Origin: Adiantum capillus-veneris
Lineage: Eukaryota; Streptophyta; Polypodiopsida; Polypodiales; Pteridaceae
NCBI GenBank assembly: GCA_014529385.2
Contig: CM043968.1
Location: 9,176,648 to 9,240,647 of the forward strand
DNA: 64,000 nt
Direction of reading: 5' to 3'
Shown here piece after piece: positions 10,917 to 21,719 of the stretch. Numbering within the stretch: position 1 is the first letter of the stretch; every line of letters starts with the position of its first letter. Under the pieces are notes generated by a model, which saw nothing but the letters and a program-made list of their open reading frames with translations, had not been told where the DNA came from and ran no database searches. The position numbers and the translations under genes were made by a program.

Positions 10917-11923
10917 AAAGTGTTATCTCTGGTAGGAAAAATTCACTTTTCTTTGCATTAATCACTAACTTGTGATCTCGTAATGCCTGAAAGACCTGAA
11001 GCAGATGATCTCTGTGTTCTGCCTCATCCTTGGAGAAAACAATGATGTCGGCAAAGAAAGTGCCAACAAATAGCCTATACTCCTGTCCATCATCCGGTTA
11101 AATGTCGCATGAGCATTGGTTAAGCCAAAAGGAATCACCAAAAACTCAAATAACCCAAAAGTCGTCCGAAAAGCTGTCTTGTAGACGTCTCCCAGCACGA
11201 TTCTGATCTGATGATATCCACCCTTCAAATCAAATCCTGCTAAAGCACGAGGATCCCTGTAATCTGTCGAGTATATCATCGATCCTACGAATCGGAAATC
11301 TGTTCTTGATGGTGATTTTGTTGAGAGCTCTATAATCAATGCACATTCTCCAAGATCCGTCTTTCTTCAAAACCAACAACACTGGAGAGCAGTGTTTGGG
11401 AAAACTGTGTTTGAGCTTAATATCGTGCCGTTTTCAATTTCCAAAATGCAGGTTAAGGGCAAGGGGAAAAGGACAAATTATGCCCCAAAAAAGAGAAAAA
11501 TAGTGTAAAAACTTGAAAAAAGTAGCCTAATTTTCTAAAATTTCCTCTTGGCAAATTCAAGGAAAGGAAATTTGTATATTTGGAAAAATGATTTTTCCCG
11601 ACCATTGCTGGAGAGCAATACGGTGAAGTACTAGGCTGGACAAGACCCTTTTCCAAGAGGTCTTTCACTTGGTTCATAATCTCTTCATTCTGTGCTCTGC
11701 TCACATGATAAGGTGGCCGGTTCGGTGGTGTGCTTCCAGTTATCACATCAATGGTATGATCTTCAAGACGAGCACGTGGTAACTGCCTGGTAGGCCCTCT
11801 GAGAAGCAATCGGCGTGAGTGGAGAAAATCTTGGCGTTCTTTATCAAGTTTAGACATATTTGTCCTATCCTTATCGCTCAGTTCTTTCACAAAGATCGAG
11901 TAAACAAACAGACTGGATTTCAT
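10917..11923 (-). pseudogene. G1 reverse transcriptase, interrupted by a MITE
   Basis: N-terminal part HTIDVITGSTPPNRPPYHVS and EEIMNQVKDLLEKGLVQPST up to about 11620. Then comes the MITE at 11390-11607, then [48 protein letters not shown]. The catalytic motif near 11045-11060 reads FFADI where FFDD(I/M) is expected, so one metal-binding aspartate is replaced by alanine. An extra T near 11236 shifts the frame before DLKGGY. The enzyme is certainly dead in this copy. Confidence 0.92.
11390..11607. mobile_element. hAT-type MITE, 218 bp
   Basis: Starts CAGTGTTTGGGAAAAC and ends GTTTTTCCCGACCATTG-like (TTTTTCCCGACCATTG), giving imperfect ~15-bp terminal inverted repeats beginning CA(A/G)TG. It is flanked by a perfect 8-bp duplication CTGGAGAG (11382-11389 and 11608-11615), the size hAT transposases make. 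The interior is A/T-rich with no coding sequence. Removing it and one duplication rejoins the RT frame [17 protein letters not shown]. Confidence 0.85.
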
Positions 11924-12400
11924 TAATTTAGAAATGGCCGAAGCCGATACAAAGGGACAAACTCGCCCTTCAGTTTAATATCAAGTACAATGGTTCTGCC
12001 CTTCTCTGTAGTCAATGTCGCTTTCCTCGCCCGATAATCAACCACAGCGTTGTTCTTGTGGTACCAGGGAATCCCTAAGAGAACATCACAACCCTCCAAA
12101 GGCATTATGAAAAAGTCCTCATGCCCCATACCCCTGACAATGCAATCAAGGTTTGCCAATGACAGGTGTAATGGCTACCTCCCTGCCACGTGCCGCTAGA
12201 ACTGCCTCCGCAAATGGTCCCATCCGATCGGGAGGAATCTCGAGCCGCGCCGCCAATTCCGGTGAAATCAAAGAAGATCAGGGCCTCTTGATCTTTCACT
12301 TTGCCCCAAGCTCGGCAAAGTTCTGTACTCTCATCCATGGTGTTGGGATCAGTACCCACACAATCTGGAACCAGTCCTGTTTTCATCTTGCCTTTTCTTC
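11924..12400 (-). pseudogene. G1 protease region, active site deleted
   Basis: Before the site, TELCRAWGKVKDQEALIFFD is readable. After it, a shifted frame gives ISPELAARLEIPPDRMG and TPVIGK, then LPLEGCDVLLGIPWYHKNN-type sequence near 12060-12100. Sister elements have FFDPGA..NFI here; in this copy the PGA..NF portion is missing and the frame shifts. The aspartic protease therefore lacks its catalytic loop. Confidence 0.8.
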
Positions 12401-13927
12401 CACTTCCTCAGCTGCTCTCGAACTCTCAGACCGTCGTCGTCCTTGTCATTTTGTTCTTTCGGTGCCTCTTTAGGGCACTTCGCAGAGATATGTCCATGTT
12501 CCCCGCATCCAAAGCACTTCCCCTCCTTGATGAAGCGAGCTCGCCCGTGAGGAGTAAGCTTGGGTCGTGCATACATCTTCTCTGGGTTTCTCTTTCTCTT
12601 TCTACTTTCATTCCAGAAGTCTGTTCGGCTCGTTGTGTCATGGCCTCATCGGTGGGGTAGGTCAGACTGCCAGAGTGAATGGCAAGACCCTGCTTCGCAT
12701 GAATCATCAACTCCTGAATAGAAGCTGACTTATGTTCCAAGCAGTGATCTCGGATCTCTGTAGGTAGACCCAAGGTGAACCGCTCAATCTGTTATCTTCT
12801 TGAATGATGTGGCGGGTAGAAAAGAGCTCCAGAATCTCTCACAGTAAGCATTTATTGTATCTCTCTTGGTCATCCGAAGATGGTTCCAAGCAGCTCGTAT
12901 ATCGCGTTCATATTCTTCAGTCAACCAAGAAGAAATAAAAAGCTTCTGAAATTTCAGCCATTTAACTGGCGCAATCTTGTTTAAAAGAAGCATGGACCAC
13001 CAAGTTATAGCATTCCCCTTAAGGTAAGTGGCAGCTCTCCGAATCTTGGAGTGCTCTGAGTAGTGTCCTCTTGCGAAAGCGATGTCAAACTGCAGTATAA
13101 AAGACAAAGCCTTCGAAGCATCTATGTATCCTGAAAAATTGTCAAATTTGATCGGCTGTCCACCTTCCTTAAACTCTCGGACTTTCTTGCTTTTATCTTC
13201 CAGAAAGTCATACTCGTTGGCTTTATAAAAATTCTTCTTGTTCGCATAAAATTTTCCGTCATCGGAGTTTGAATTGTCTGTAGACGAGTCCTCTGTAGAA
13301 TTGTCAGTCACTGGGCGAGATTTAGACTTCTTTGCCTTTTTCTTGCCCTTTCCGAAGCGTTGTTTCTTGTTTCGCTTTTTGCCTTTTCTGTCTTCTTCGC
13401 TAGAATCTGAAGAGCTAGAAGAACTGTCAAAAGAAGAAGAAGAAGAAGAACTGGGTACTCCTTCAAAGCGAACATGCTTCTTCTGTTTCTTTGCTTTATC
13501 AAATGTCGACTGAGGACCCAAATAACCCGGGAAGTCAGTGCCTTTCTTCTGTTTTTTGCCGTGCTTTTTGGCTTTCTTCTGCACGTCAAAAAGCTGAGCA
13601 ATCTGTGTGTCAACCTTCCTTCTCTGAATATTGCCTGTGATCAGAAGGTTTCTTGAGAGCGGGTTTTGGGGGTGGTGGTGTGGTTTTCTGCCACTACACA
13701 TGCACTTCCTGAAAAGAAGTCTCGCTCCTATATTTTGCCGGTTTCAGGTCCTTCGCAAAACTGAGCATCATCTTTGTTGCATCGCCGATCAATTGACGAC
13801 GCTTCATCTCTCATTGCTCCGCCTGAGTAGGCAGAGGCGGGCCATACTCTCTGCCGGAATCTTCGTTGTGATCCCTGCCCGCATCTCCAAATGCAGAGGG
13901 AGTCGATTGATCCTTGCGTGAAGCCAT
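12349..13927 (-). pseudogene. G1 gag
   Basis: Gag probably starts with the ATG at 13925-13927 (MASRKDQSTPSAFGDAGRD), just inside the PBS. There follow a lysine/serine-rich stretch (VRFEGVPSSSSSSSFDSSSS near 13420-13470), the retrotransposon gag core (SFILQFDIAFARGHYSEHSK, RRAATYLKGNAITWW), HAKQGLAIHSGSLTYPTDEA, and a complete CCHC knuckle CFGCGEHGHISAKC at about 12475-12516. Stops at about 13810 and 13700 and frameshifts near 12780 and 12560 break it. The serine run is encoded by TTC/TCT repeats. Confidence 0.92.
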
Positions 13928-13981
13928 AGGTGTCGCGGAAAAAAAATTGGGGATTGGATTTCTCGTAGAAGAGAAATCGGT

Positions 13982-13996
13982 CGTGCTTTGATACCA
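13982..13996 (-). other. primer-binding site of G1 (tRNA-Met type)
   Basis: Minus strand TGGTATCAAAGCACG, one base inside the 5' LTR end GTTACA. Confidence 0.85.
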
Positions 13997-13997
13997 A

Positions 13998-14713
13998 TGT
14001 AACAGACTTGGACACTCCAAGTCAAGACTCAATCACAATAGCACCAAATAACCACTTCAAAACAATTCACAGATCACAATAGATTTGCACTGGCCCGACG
14101 GAGTTCCGTGCCTAGAGATATTGGCCCCAAAGACTGGCGCCCCTTTCGGTATTTCTTTATGTATTAATCAATGTTCAAAGTACAAGAGAGCGGTTAGGGT
14201 TTCACTCTCAGACTCTGCGTCCAGATCCACTACAGATATAGCCCAAACCGCTTACTTATTGTTTACAAGGGATGCCAAAAGGAGAGCCCCAAAAGCTTCA
14301 GATCAAAAGCATAAAAAAGATAATAGCCAAAAGCTCCTCTCTCTCAAGCTCTCTTTTGGTTTTCAAATAAAGAAGTCTCTCTCTCTCTCTCTCTTGCGTA
14401 GAGCAAATTTGAAAAGCTGCCGCCAAAAGCTGGCCCTTATTTTCCGTAATTTCCGCCGCAAAAAGCAGGCAGGGCCGTACGGTGCCACGTCATCATGCTC
14501 AGCGCGTTTCACGAAAATTTGCTCCTACTGCTAGGGTTAGGGTTTTGGACAGGTTTTAGGCTTAGGGTTAGGGTTAGGGTTAGGATTTTTGGCATATTTT
14601 AGGGTTTGCAGGTTTTAGGGTTAGGGTTTGCAGAATTAGAGTTTTCAGCAGGTCAGGGCTAGGGTTTCCGCATGCTCTCGGGCAAGGGTTTCCGCATGCT
14701 CTCGGGCAGACAC

Positions 14714-14718
<5 letters not shown>
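13998..14718 (-). repeat. 5' LTR of G1
   Basis: Begins TGTAACAGACTTGG on the plus strand and should end ATCACTTTGTGACA, but stops at CACATCAT where a CT tract begins. Core block at 14123-14166. TTAGGG-like repeats at about 14532-14635 and a short duplication of CCGCATGCTCTCGGGCA near 14670-14705. Confidence 0.9.

Positions 14719-14780
<62 letters not shown>
14719..14780 (+). repeat. (CT)n microsatellite
   Basis: 31 CT units replacing the last ~13 bp of the G1 LTR. Confidence 0.97.
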
Positions 14781-15253
<473 letters not shown>

Positions 15254-15271
15254 CCTCTCCGCAAACAAGGA

Positions 15272-15723
15272 TGTCACAAAGTAATGACATGGCGTGCCCA
15301 ACTGGAAAGAGAAAGAACTTGCCGAGAGGACAAGAGAAACCAAACCCAAAAGATGGGCCGAGGGCCTAAGGGGTTAGAAATTAAAATCCTAACGCCTACC
15401 AACTTATGGAGCACCAGCCAAGGGCCTAAAGCCTAAATATCAAAAGCTTGAAATCTAGGGCAGCTTTTCGTAAATTATGCCGATAGTGTTGACGTGGCAG
15501 CTCTATGGATTTCCGAGTTTTGCGTTGGCTGGCTCCTGGCAATTTTGTGCGAGCTTTTGGTAGCAAAAGCTTTTGGGTGCAAGAGCTTTTAGAACTGAAG
15601 CTTTTGCAGCTCTGCTTTTGGGCATCCCTTGTAAGTTTTTAAGTGCCCAGAGGGCCACTTCTGCAATCATAAAGAAATACTGAAAGAGGCGCTAGTCTTT
15701 GGGGCGAGTGCATCTTAGGACGG

Positions 15724-15820
<97 letters not shown>

Positions 15821-15892
15821 AGTTCAGTGATTTTGAAGTTTCATTTGTGTTTTGATATTGATTTCTCACTTGGAGTGTCCAAGCCTGTAACA
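15272..15892 (+). repeat. 5' LTR of G3
   Basis: TGTCACAAAGTAATGACATG to TCCAAGCCTGTAACA, 621 bp including an internal CT tract. Core block at 15669-15707. Starts and ends match the G1 and 37196-38312 LTRs. Confidence 0.88.
15727..15816 (+). repeat. (CT)n microsatellite inside the G3 LTR
   Basis: About 45 CT units between the core block and the LTR end. Confidence 0.97.
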
Positions 15893-15893
15893 G

Positions 15894-15907
15894 TGATATC
15901 AGAGCTC
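15894..15907 (+). other. primer-binding site of G3
   Basis: TGATATCAGAGCTC, one base after the LTR; a one-base variant of the tRNA-Met site. Confidence 0.75.
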
Positions 15908-16035
15908 AGAACGATTCTTCTTCTACGGAGGATTGGATCCTTTCTGCAACACACATGGGTTCTCGCGGAGAATCTGACAGAGACGACATCCCTCTGACCT
16001 TTGATCTCAGGAGGTGAAGAAAAGTTGAAACCCGC

Positions 16036-16929
16036 ATGGGAACAAAAGAACCCAACGAAGATTTTGGCAAATTTCCAGCGAGGAATCTGGACAGAATGGA
16101 GTACAAACGTCAACTCCAGGTTGACACGTGTATGAGAAGATTGATTAAGTACTCCAAAGATCCGAAATATGTGAATAACCTAAAGAATTACCCGCTTGAT
16201 GAAATTCACTCTAGATGGTGAGAGGCCGTTGATTCTCCTCTGAAGACGGTAATGAAACAGCAAGCAAAGCTAAGTGTCTTGCAGAAAGAGTTTGACAAAG
16301 CTCTTGAAAAGAAGACAAACCGATTGATGAAAAGCTTAAAGCATTCTCAAAAGAAGAGGAAATCAACGGATGTCCCCGATTATTTGGGCCGGAAGTCAAC
16401 TTTCGAGGTGGTAAGAAGATCCAAGAAGCGTGTTCGTTTCGAGGATGACCTAGATTTTTCTTCGTCTTCGGAGAGTTCCGACAACTTATCGTCCTCTAGT
16501 TCCAAAGAGGATGAGAGCAAGATTCTTTGGATGACTACTTCCAAAGGTTTTGAGATACCTATTTGCTTTTGTCCTCGTTCCGGAGGGTCACTTTGAAGGA
16601 CCACATTGAGCAGTTTTGTTGTGGATTGCCAAAATAGATTGGACGGTATTGTTTGCAGCAGAAGTCTGGCTCCATTCAGAGACTTATGAGGCATGCCAAG
16701 CAAGGTTTTGCTATGCATGCCGGCTCATTGACCTATCCTACAGACAAGCAAGTATCCACCTCAACAAGGCAAGAGTCTTCCAAGGAAGAGAAAGAACCAA
16801 GGGACTTATGAGGCATGCCAAGCAACGTTTTGCTATGTATGCCCGCTCATTGACCTATCCTACGAACAAGCCAGTGTCCACCTCAACAAGGCAAGAGTCT
16901 TCGAAGAAAGAGAGAACCAAGAGAACCGG
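16036..16929 (+). pseudogene. G3 gag
   Basis: Reads MGTKEPNEDFGKFPARNLDR, then after one stop a lysine-rich stretch with DYLGRKSTFEVVRRSKKRVR and a serine/acidic run, matching the G1 gag N-terminus (GYLGPQSTFDKAKK). The central gag core is deleted. The sequence resumes with KSGSIQRLMRHAKQGFAMHA and SLTYPTDKQ, the segment before the zinc knuckle in G1. This last part is tandemly duplicated (16681-16802 and 16803-16925). No zinc knuckle remains before the ACCGG insertion point. Confidence 0.82.
16681..16925 (+). repeat. 122-bp tandem duplication in G3 gag
   Basis: GACTTATGAGGCATGCCAAG begins both copies (16681 and 16803) and they stay about 90% alike to AAAGAGAGAACC. Confidence 0.9.
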
Positions 16930-17256
16930 TGTAATGTGTTAACTTTGTCCTAGAGTACTAGAGTATGAGTCAAGGAGAGAGAAGGTAGAATTATCCCACA
17001 TGCAGTGGTGCAAGGCTGTAGAGCTACTTAAAGCTCATTTCATGAATGAATAAACCATTCCATTTTGCATTACATCTCTCTTGTTTATGGTGAGCTTGTG
17101 ATGGCTTAGCAACTACTCAAGATCGTGTTTATGAGTCCGAGTTAATTGATCTTGGAACCTAACTCGCTTGAGTGATAATCTAGCCAACACACACTCACTT
17201 GTGTGCACGATGTTTCTCTTTCATCCACCCTAGCTAGCACGATCCAATTCCCATCA
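16930..17256 (+). repeat. 5' LTR of the gag-only element
   Basis: TGTAATGTGTTAACTTTGTC to AATTCCCATCA, 327 bp; aligns end to end with 19868-20189. Confidence 0.92.
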
Positions 17257-17258
17257 AG

Positions 17259-17273
17259 TGGTATCAGAGCTCC
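17259..17273 (+). other. primer-binding site of the gag-only element
   Basis: TGGTATCAGAGCTCC, two bases inside the LTR, tRNA-Met type. Confidence 0.88.
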
Positions 17274-18398
17274 ATGGTTTGCTAGCTAGGTTTGTTACTA
17301 TGCTTTTGTGCGTAAATGTAATTAGCATTTCCATTAGGCTTCTCTTCTCTCTATTCAATTCATGATTAGGCTACGTGTGGGCAAGTTCATGGTGAAAGTC
17401 CATTGAGCCACTACCCTCCATAGCTAGATCAAGCTTGATTAAGAGTCGTAGGATCTTTGCATTCGATTAGTGCATGATTGCATTCTCTTAGTGTGCTCTC
17501 ATCTTTGATTTCTCCTCTAATAAGCTCACTAATTAAGCAGCATCAAGCAAGCTATTGCATTCGTATTTAGGTTGCACTTAGTGTCGATTTTTGCCAATTT
17601 GCACTTTTAATTAATTTCATCGAATTCACTTTCTCATCGCATTGGTCAAGTATTCGTTGCAAGCTTTCCATAGACTCCTCAAGCTCTCCATTTCGAAGCC
17701 GAGAGCCCCCTCTACGCCATCACCATTTTTGTGCTATTATTAAGAGGGGGAGGGGGGGAGGGGGGTGTGTTTTTGTGGGTGCACCTCCTTGCAAAGCCGA
17801 GAAGAAAACTTCAATATTTGAGGCCCTACCACAAGGAAAGTGGCAAGGCCACTTAGTTAAGAGAGTTGACTCTCAATAGGTGTGGCGGGTCGTGAGTTCA
17901 ACGTGCCTTTCTATTTTAAGGCAAGCAAATGGGCCGACTCCAAGCATCGTTCAAATTGGGCTCTAAGGTCGGTCGAATCCGCAAGTAAGGATTCACGCAC
18001 AACTGGCGTTTGCAAGCATGCGGTATTAAATCCAAATTTTTTGCGCCATCAGCTCTACATGCAGGAGTTCCCACGCCACAAGGCTCTGTCCTGTGCACCG
18101 GCTACCCGGGTCTCCTGCCCGAACTGACCCCGCCTACCCGACTGCCCGCCCACTTGCCCACCTTGCCCGGTTTGCTACGCCTTTCCACAGGATCTTCAAA
18201 ACCTACAAATTCCTACTAAGAGGCTCTTCCCACGTTCCCACCTGCAGAGAACCCGGAGCTACATCAAGGCAACTCAAAGGATTTTTCTCGAGCATCCATT
18301 TTCGCTCAAAGCCATCAAAGCTTCAAAGAAAATTTCTTGCAGCCAAGGCACTTTGTGATGAGGAGCTTCATTCCAAGTGAAGAGGAGTTTCACAAAAA

Positions 18399-18400
<2 letters not shown>
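17274..18400 (+). other. long 5' leader of the gag-only element
   Basis: No recognisable gene. Contains a G-rich run at about 17741-17770 and a C-rich stretch at 18100-18180. Open frames here (for example 17882-18127 and 18093-18380) have no recognisable domain. Confidence 0.5.
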
Positions 18401-18458
<58 letters not shown>

Positions 18459-18554
18459 AAACCCTAAAAGTTGCAACCAAGCACAAAAATTTTATGCAAT
18501 GAATATCATAAGCTACATTTATGGGGATGAACTTTTTGTTGTGCTTGTGTAAAG

Positions 18555-18625
<71 letters not shown>

Positions 18626-18722
18626 AAACCCTAAATTTTGCAACCAAGCACAAAAATTTTATGCAATGAATATCATAAGCTACATTTATGGGTATGAATT
18701 TTTTGTTGTGCTTGTGTAAAGA
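18401..18722 (+). repeat. tandem duplication of a (CT)n-plus-flank unit
   Basis: Two copies of a CT tract (18401-18453; 18557-18620) each followed by the same ~105 bp starting GCATTAAACCCTAAA and ending TTGTGCTTGTGTAAAGAG. The copies differ at only a few bases outside the CT tract. Confidence 0.93.
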
Positions 18723-18785
18723 GGTAGACACTAGCTAAGAGACTCTCCTAAGCTAAGACCCCTCTATTAGCGCAATGTAAAAAAC

Positions 18786-19630
18786 TTAACAGGGAGGGAT
18801 TTCATACTTGGCAAACAAAGTTGAAAGGCTACTTAATGAAAAAGCAATTGTGGGGAGTAGTCAAGCCAACGCTCGCTGATCCGACAACTAGTGCTAGTGC
18901 ACAAGTACTGACACGAGCTACGAGTGCACAAAATCAAGCCAAGGACAAGCAGGCATTAGGAATCATAATCACTGCACTACATGACAATTATGTACACTTT
19001 ACTGATGATTGTGAAACCGTATCAGCTGCATGGGAAGCACTAGAAAAAAAACTTTGGAGCTAGGAAAAAGAAGAGCAAAGTGAGCTTAAAGAAGGATCTA
19101 TACAAGTTAAAAATGGAACACAACGAAGATATTGCAAGCTTAATCAATCGCCTCAAAAGCATGACCACACAACTAGCTTATGTAAACAGTGCAGTACCAA
19201 AAGAGGACAAAATTGCAGTCCTTCTAGCAGCCTAGCCTTACCACCTAGCTTTGACCAAATCATGACCATAATTGAGGAAAAGGATTCAGCACCTGATTTC
19301 CAAGATGTAATCAACTCTTTAATGTCCGAGGAGAAGAAGCAAGGAAGGAATGCTACTTCAGGGAGATGAGCTTTTGCAATTAGCTCTAGTAACAAAACTT
19401 GTTTCAAGTGTGGCAAAGAGGGGCACATAGCAAAGGACTGTCTAGCATTGAAGACTTGCAGCATTTGCGGGAAGAGGGTCCACCTTCCTTCCAAGTGTTT
19501 CAAAAAGGACAGAGACAGCACCAACAGAAATCCGAGGCCCAAAATCTATTTCACAGAAGAAGACAAAGATGAAGATGAATATGAAGAAGAAGGCGGCAAT
19601 AGCCTTCTAGTCTACGATGATATTCTCTAG
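18786..19630 (+). pseudogene. copia-type gag with two zinc knuckles
   Basis: Homology begins near REGFHTWQTKLKGYL without a visible ATG. It continues through ALGIIITALHDNYVHFTDDC and SAAWEALEKKL, then in a shifted frame KKDLYKLKMEHNEDIASLIN and LPPSFDQIMTIIEEKD, and ends with two CCHC knuckles in a row, CFKCGKEGHIAKDC and CSICGKRVHLPSKC, plus an acidic tail DEDEYEEEGG and a TAG at 19628. An extra A in an A-run near 19048 causes the frameshift and a TGA lies at about 19367. Two knuckles are unusual for copia gag and should bind RNA. Confidence 0.85.
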
Positions 19631-19867
19631 TTTTTTGTTTTGGCCTTTCCCCTTCAGTATTATTTGTTTGGAGATAGCTTGGACTAGCTTGGTCTCAGTT
19701 TTATACATCTGTTTGAGGGGAGGTGTTGAGCATCTCTTGGATTAGAGATAGTTTGTCTCCTGGATTGGGGATGGTCTCCTGGATTGGAGATGTTCTTTAT
19801 TTTGCTCCTCGATTGGAGTGTGCCAAAGATGTCAATTTCTTCCTAGTCCAAACCTCAAGGGGAGGAT
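19631..19867 (+). other. 3' leader of the gag-only element with short repeats
   Basis: Several imperfect copies of CTCCTGGATTGGAGAT between 19732 and 19820, then the purine tract and 3' LTR. No coding. Confidence 0.7.
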
Positions 19868-20189
19868 TGTAAAGTGTGAGCTTTGTCCTAGAGTACTAGA
19901 GTATGGGTCAAGGAGAGGAAAGGTAGAATTATCCCACACGCAGTGATGCAAGACTGTAGAGCTACTTAAAGCTCATTTCATGAATGAATAAACCATTCCA
20001 TTTTGCATTACATCTCTCTTGTTTATGGTGAGCTTGTGATGGCTTAGCAACTACTCAAGGTCGTGTTTATGAGTCCAAGTTAATTAGTCTTGGAACCTAA
20101 TTCTCTTGAGTGATAATCTAGCCAAAACACACTCACTTGTGTGCACGATGCTTCTCTTTCATCCACCCTAGCTAGCACGATCCCTATCA
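19868..20189 (+). repeat. 3' LTR of the gag-only element
   Basis: TGTAAAGTGTGAGCTTTGTC to GATCCCTATCA, 322 bp, followed by ACCGG. Confidence 0.92.
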
Positions 20190-20194
20190 ACCGG

Positions 20195-20520
20195 ATGAAG
20201 GAAAATTCCGAAGAAGTAAGGGAATCAGCTGAGAGTGCATCCGAGAGTTCCGATAAAGCAAGGGAATCAGTTGATGGTTCATCAAAGAATTCCGACGATT
20301 CAGATTGAGGTGTCAGTGGACGGGGAAGGCCAGCGGAGCTACCAACAGGCACAAGAAAAGAACGCAAAGGTAAGATAGGTTCATGAGATAATTTGGTCAA
20401 GAGCACTTTTTGGCTCTCGATGTAGAGTGGATGAAGGAGGAGAACATCGCAAATTCTCTTCAATTTGAGTTGTATTTTGAAGCTTTTGGATTATTGGCAA
20501 TGTCTACGCCAAAAGTTACC
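20195..20520 (+). pseudogene. G3 C-terminal remnant with chromodomain tail
   Basis: An acidic/serine stretch (KENSEEVRESAESASESSDK) ends at a stop near 20307. Around 20390-20495 the chromodomain end can be read as NLVKSTFWLS ... VEWMKEENIANSLQ ... LYFEAFGLL, matching KWMEEEDLADTPQ ... LYLDAFGL in G1. One frameshift lies just before VEWM. Confidence 0.7.
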
Positions 20521-20655
20521 AATGAATAAGCTCGCTAAATCTTGTGCGGTGCACATTGCACAAGAGGGGAGCCACTTCACTCCTTTGTCATACATTGCCT
20601 AGATTGAATAAAGTCACTAATTTTTCCTTGAAATTTTAGGGATACTAACAGGTTA
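20521..20655 (+). other. 3' UTR remnant of G3
   Basis: Contains GGTGCACATTGCACAAGAGG followed by GGGAGCCACTTCACTCCTTT, similar in reverse complement to about 8705-8757 of G1's 3' UTR. No gene. Confidence 0.55.
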
Positions 20656-20862
20656 ACAGTATTTTTTTTTTCCAAGAAAAAGATCCTTCCGTTAGTTAAG
20701 AAAAATTTGCCCATAGGGCTACAAACTACCTCTATTAGAGAGGGCTACATCAAAAGCATGGGGAGACTCTCCTAGTGAGTAAACAAAATATGTACAATGA
20801 GGCTAAATCACGAAATGGGAAAGGGAAAGAGCCACACAAGTGGCCCATAGTGTCATCTGGGT

Positions 20863-21498
20863 TGTCACAAACTGCTGACGTGTCAAAGCCTAAAGAATGG
20901 AGCCAACTTGCAGATGCTGGCCCAGGGGCCTAAACCCCAAGAAGAACAAGTAACAGAAGAAGTCCTACCAACTTATGGGGACCCCGTCCGATGGGGCCCC
21001 AAGTGACATAAAGGAAATAAAGCAGGACACACACACACAAGAAATTGCATAGCTGCTGATGACGTGGCAGATTTTTGAAAATTACGCTAGCTAATGATGT
21101 GGCAAGCTGTGCGGATTTCCACGTTTTGCGTTGGTTGATGACGTGGTAGGCTATACGGATTTCCGTAAATTGCGTTGGCAGCTTTTTGGCATTGCTTTTT
21201 GGACCACAAGCTTTTGCTTTTCAGGCCAAGGGCCTTTAAATGTGAGGTTAAGGGGCTCATTCTCTGGCATGCTTCCTGGAGAAGGTGCGGAGTCTGGAGT
21301 ACCGGCTTGTACTATGTTGATGCAATATAAAGAAATACCGAAAAAGGCGCCAAGGTTTGGGGCCAATACTCTTTGGGATGGAATTCCGCCACTCCGTGTC
21401 ACGTGTCGCCTCTCTCTTTCAGTTCAGTTGTTATTAAAGTGCTAAAAGTCTGTTCAGCCTGTTCTTTTCTATTGGCACGTGGTGCCTGCCTTGTGACA
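20863..21498 (+). repeat. 5' LTR of G2
   Basis: TGTCACAAACTGCTGACGTG to GTGCCTGCCTTGTGACA, 636 bp. The two ends are an inverted pair TGTCACAA/TTGTGACA. Core block at 21326-21364. Confidence 0.92.
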
Positions 21499-21499
21499 G

Positions 21500-21511
21500 T
21501 GGTATCAGAGC
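21500..21511 (+). other. primer-binding site of G2
   Basis: TGGTATCAGAGC, one base after the LTR, tRNA-Met type. Confidence 0.9.
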
Positions 21512-21719
21512 ATCAGGCGTGTGCTTTTCTGAAAGCATACCGCTCCTACAAAAGAGCAGACAGAGCTATTGGAATTTTATTTGAGGTATCTTCGGCACCC
21601 GCCGTCCCCGGACTTGTTAGCGACTCACACCCTTACTTCATCGCGCATCGGGCGCGCTCCCGTCTTCATCGCTCTGTCTTACAGGGCATAAGCCATAAAG
21701 AACCCAAGACTTGGAATTC

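Larger units (their letters stand above)
7503..14718 (-). mobile_element. Ty3-gypsy chromovirus G1
   Basis: A 7.2-kb element read right to left: 5' LTR 13998-14718, PBS, gag with zinc knuckle, protease, RT, RNase H, integrase, chromodomain, a long 3' UTR, polypurine tract, 3' LTR 7503-8176. Integrase after RT plus a C-terminal chromodomain places it in the gypsy chromoviruses. Both outer LTR tips are missing and replaced by CT microsatellites, so no target-site duplication can be read. Gag, PR, RT and integrase carry stops or frameshifts. Confidence 0.93.
16930..20189 (+). mobile_element. gag-only LTR retrotransposon (TR-GAG type, copia-like gag)
   Basis: LTRs 16930-17256 and 19868-20189, PBS TGGTATCAGAGCTCC at 17259-17273, purine tract AAGGGGAGGAT at about 19857-19867, and a clean 5-bp duplication ACCGG at 16925-16929 and 20190-20194. 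The only coding region is a copia-type gag at 18786-19630. No protease, integrase or RT is seen anywhere in the 2.6-kb interior, so it must borrow enzymes in trans. Confidence 0.9.
15272..20520 (+). mobile_element. Ty3-gypsy G3, deleted derivative, interrupted by a gag-only element
   Basis: 5' LTR 15272-15892, PBS 15894-15907, gag 16036-16929, then (after removing 16930-20189 with its ACCGG duplication) a short acidic stretch and a chromodomain tail at 20195-20500. Protease, RT, RNase H and most of integrase are absent. The 3' LTR is not found; a LINE poly-T end follows at 20656. Confidence 0.75.
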
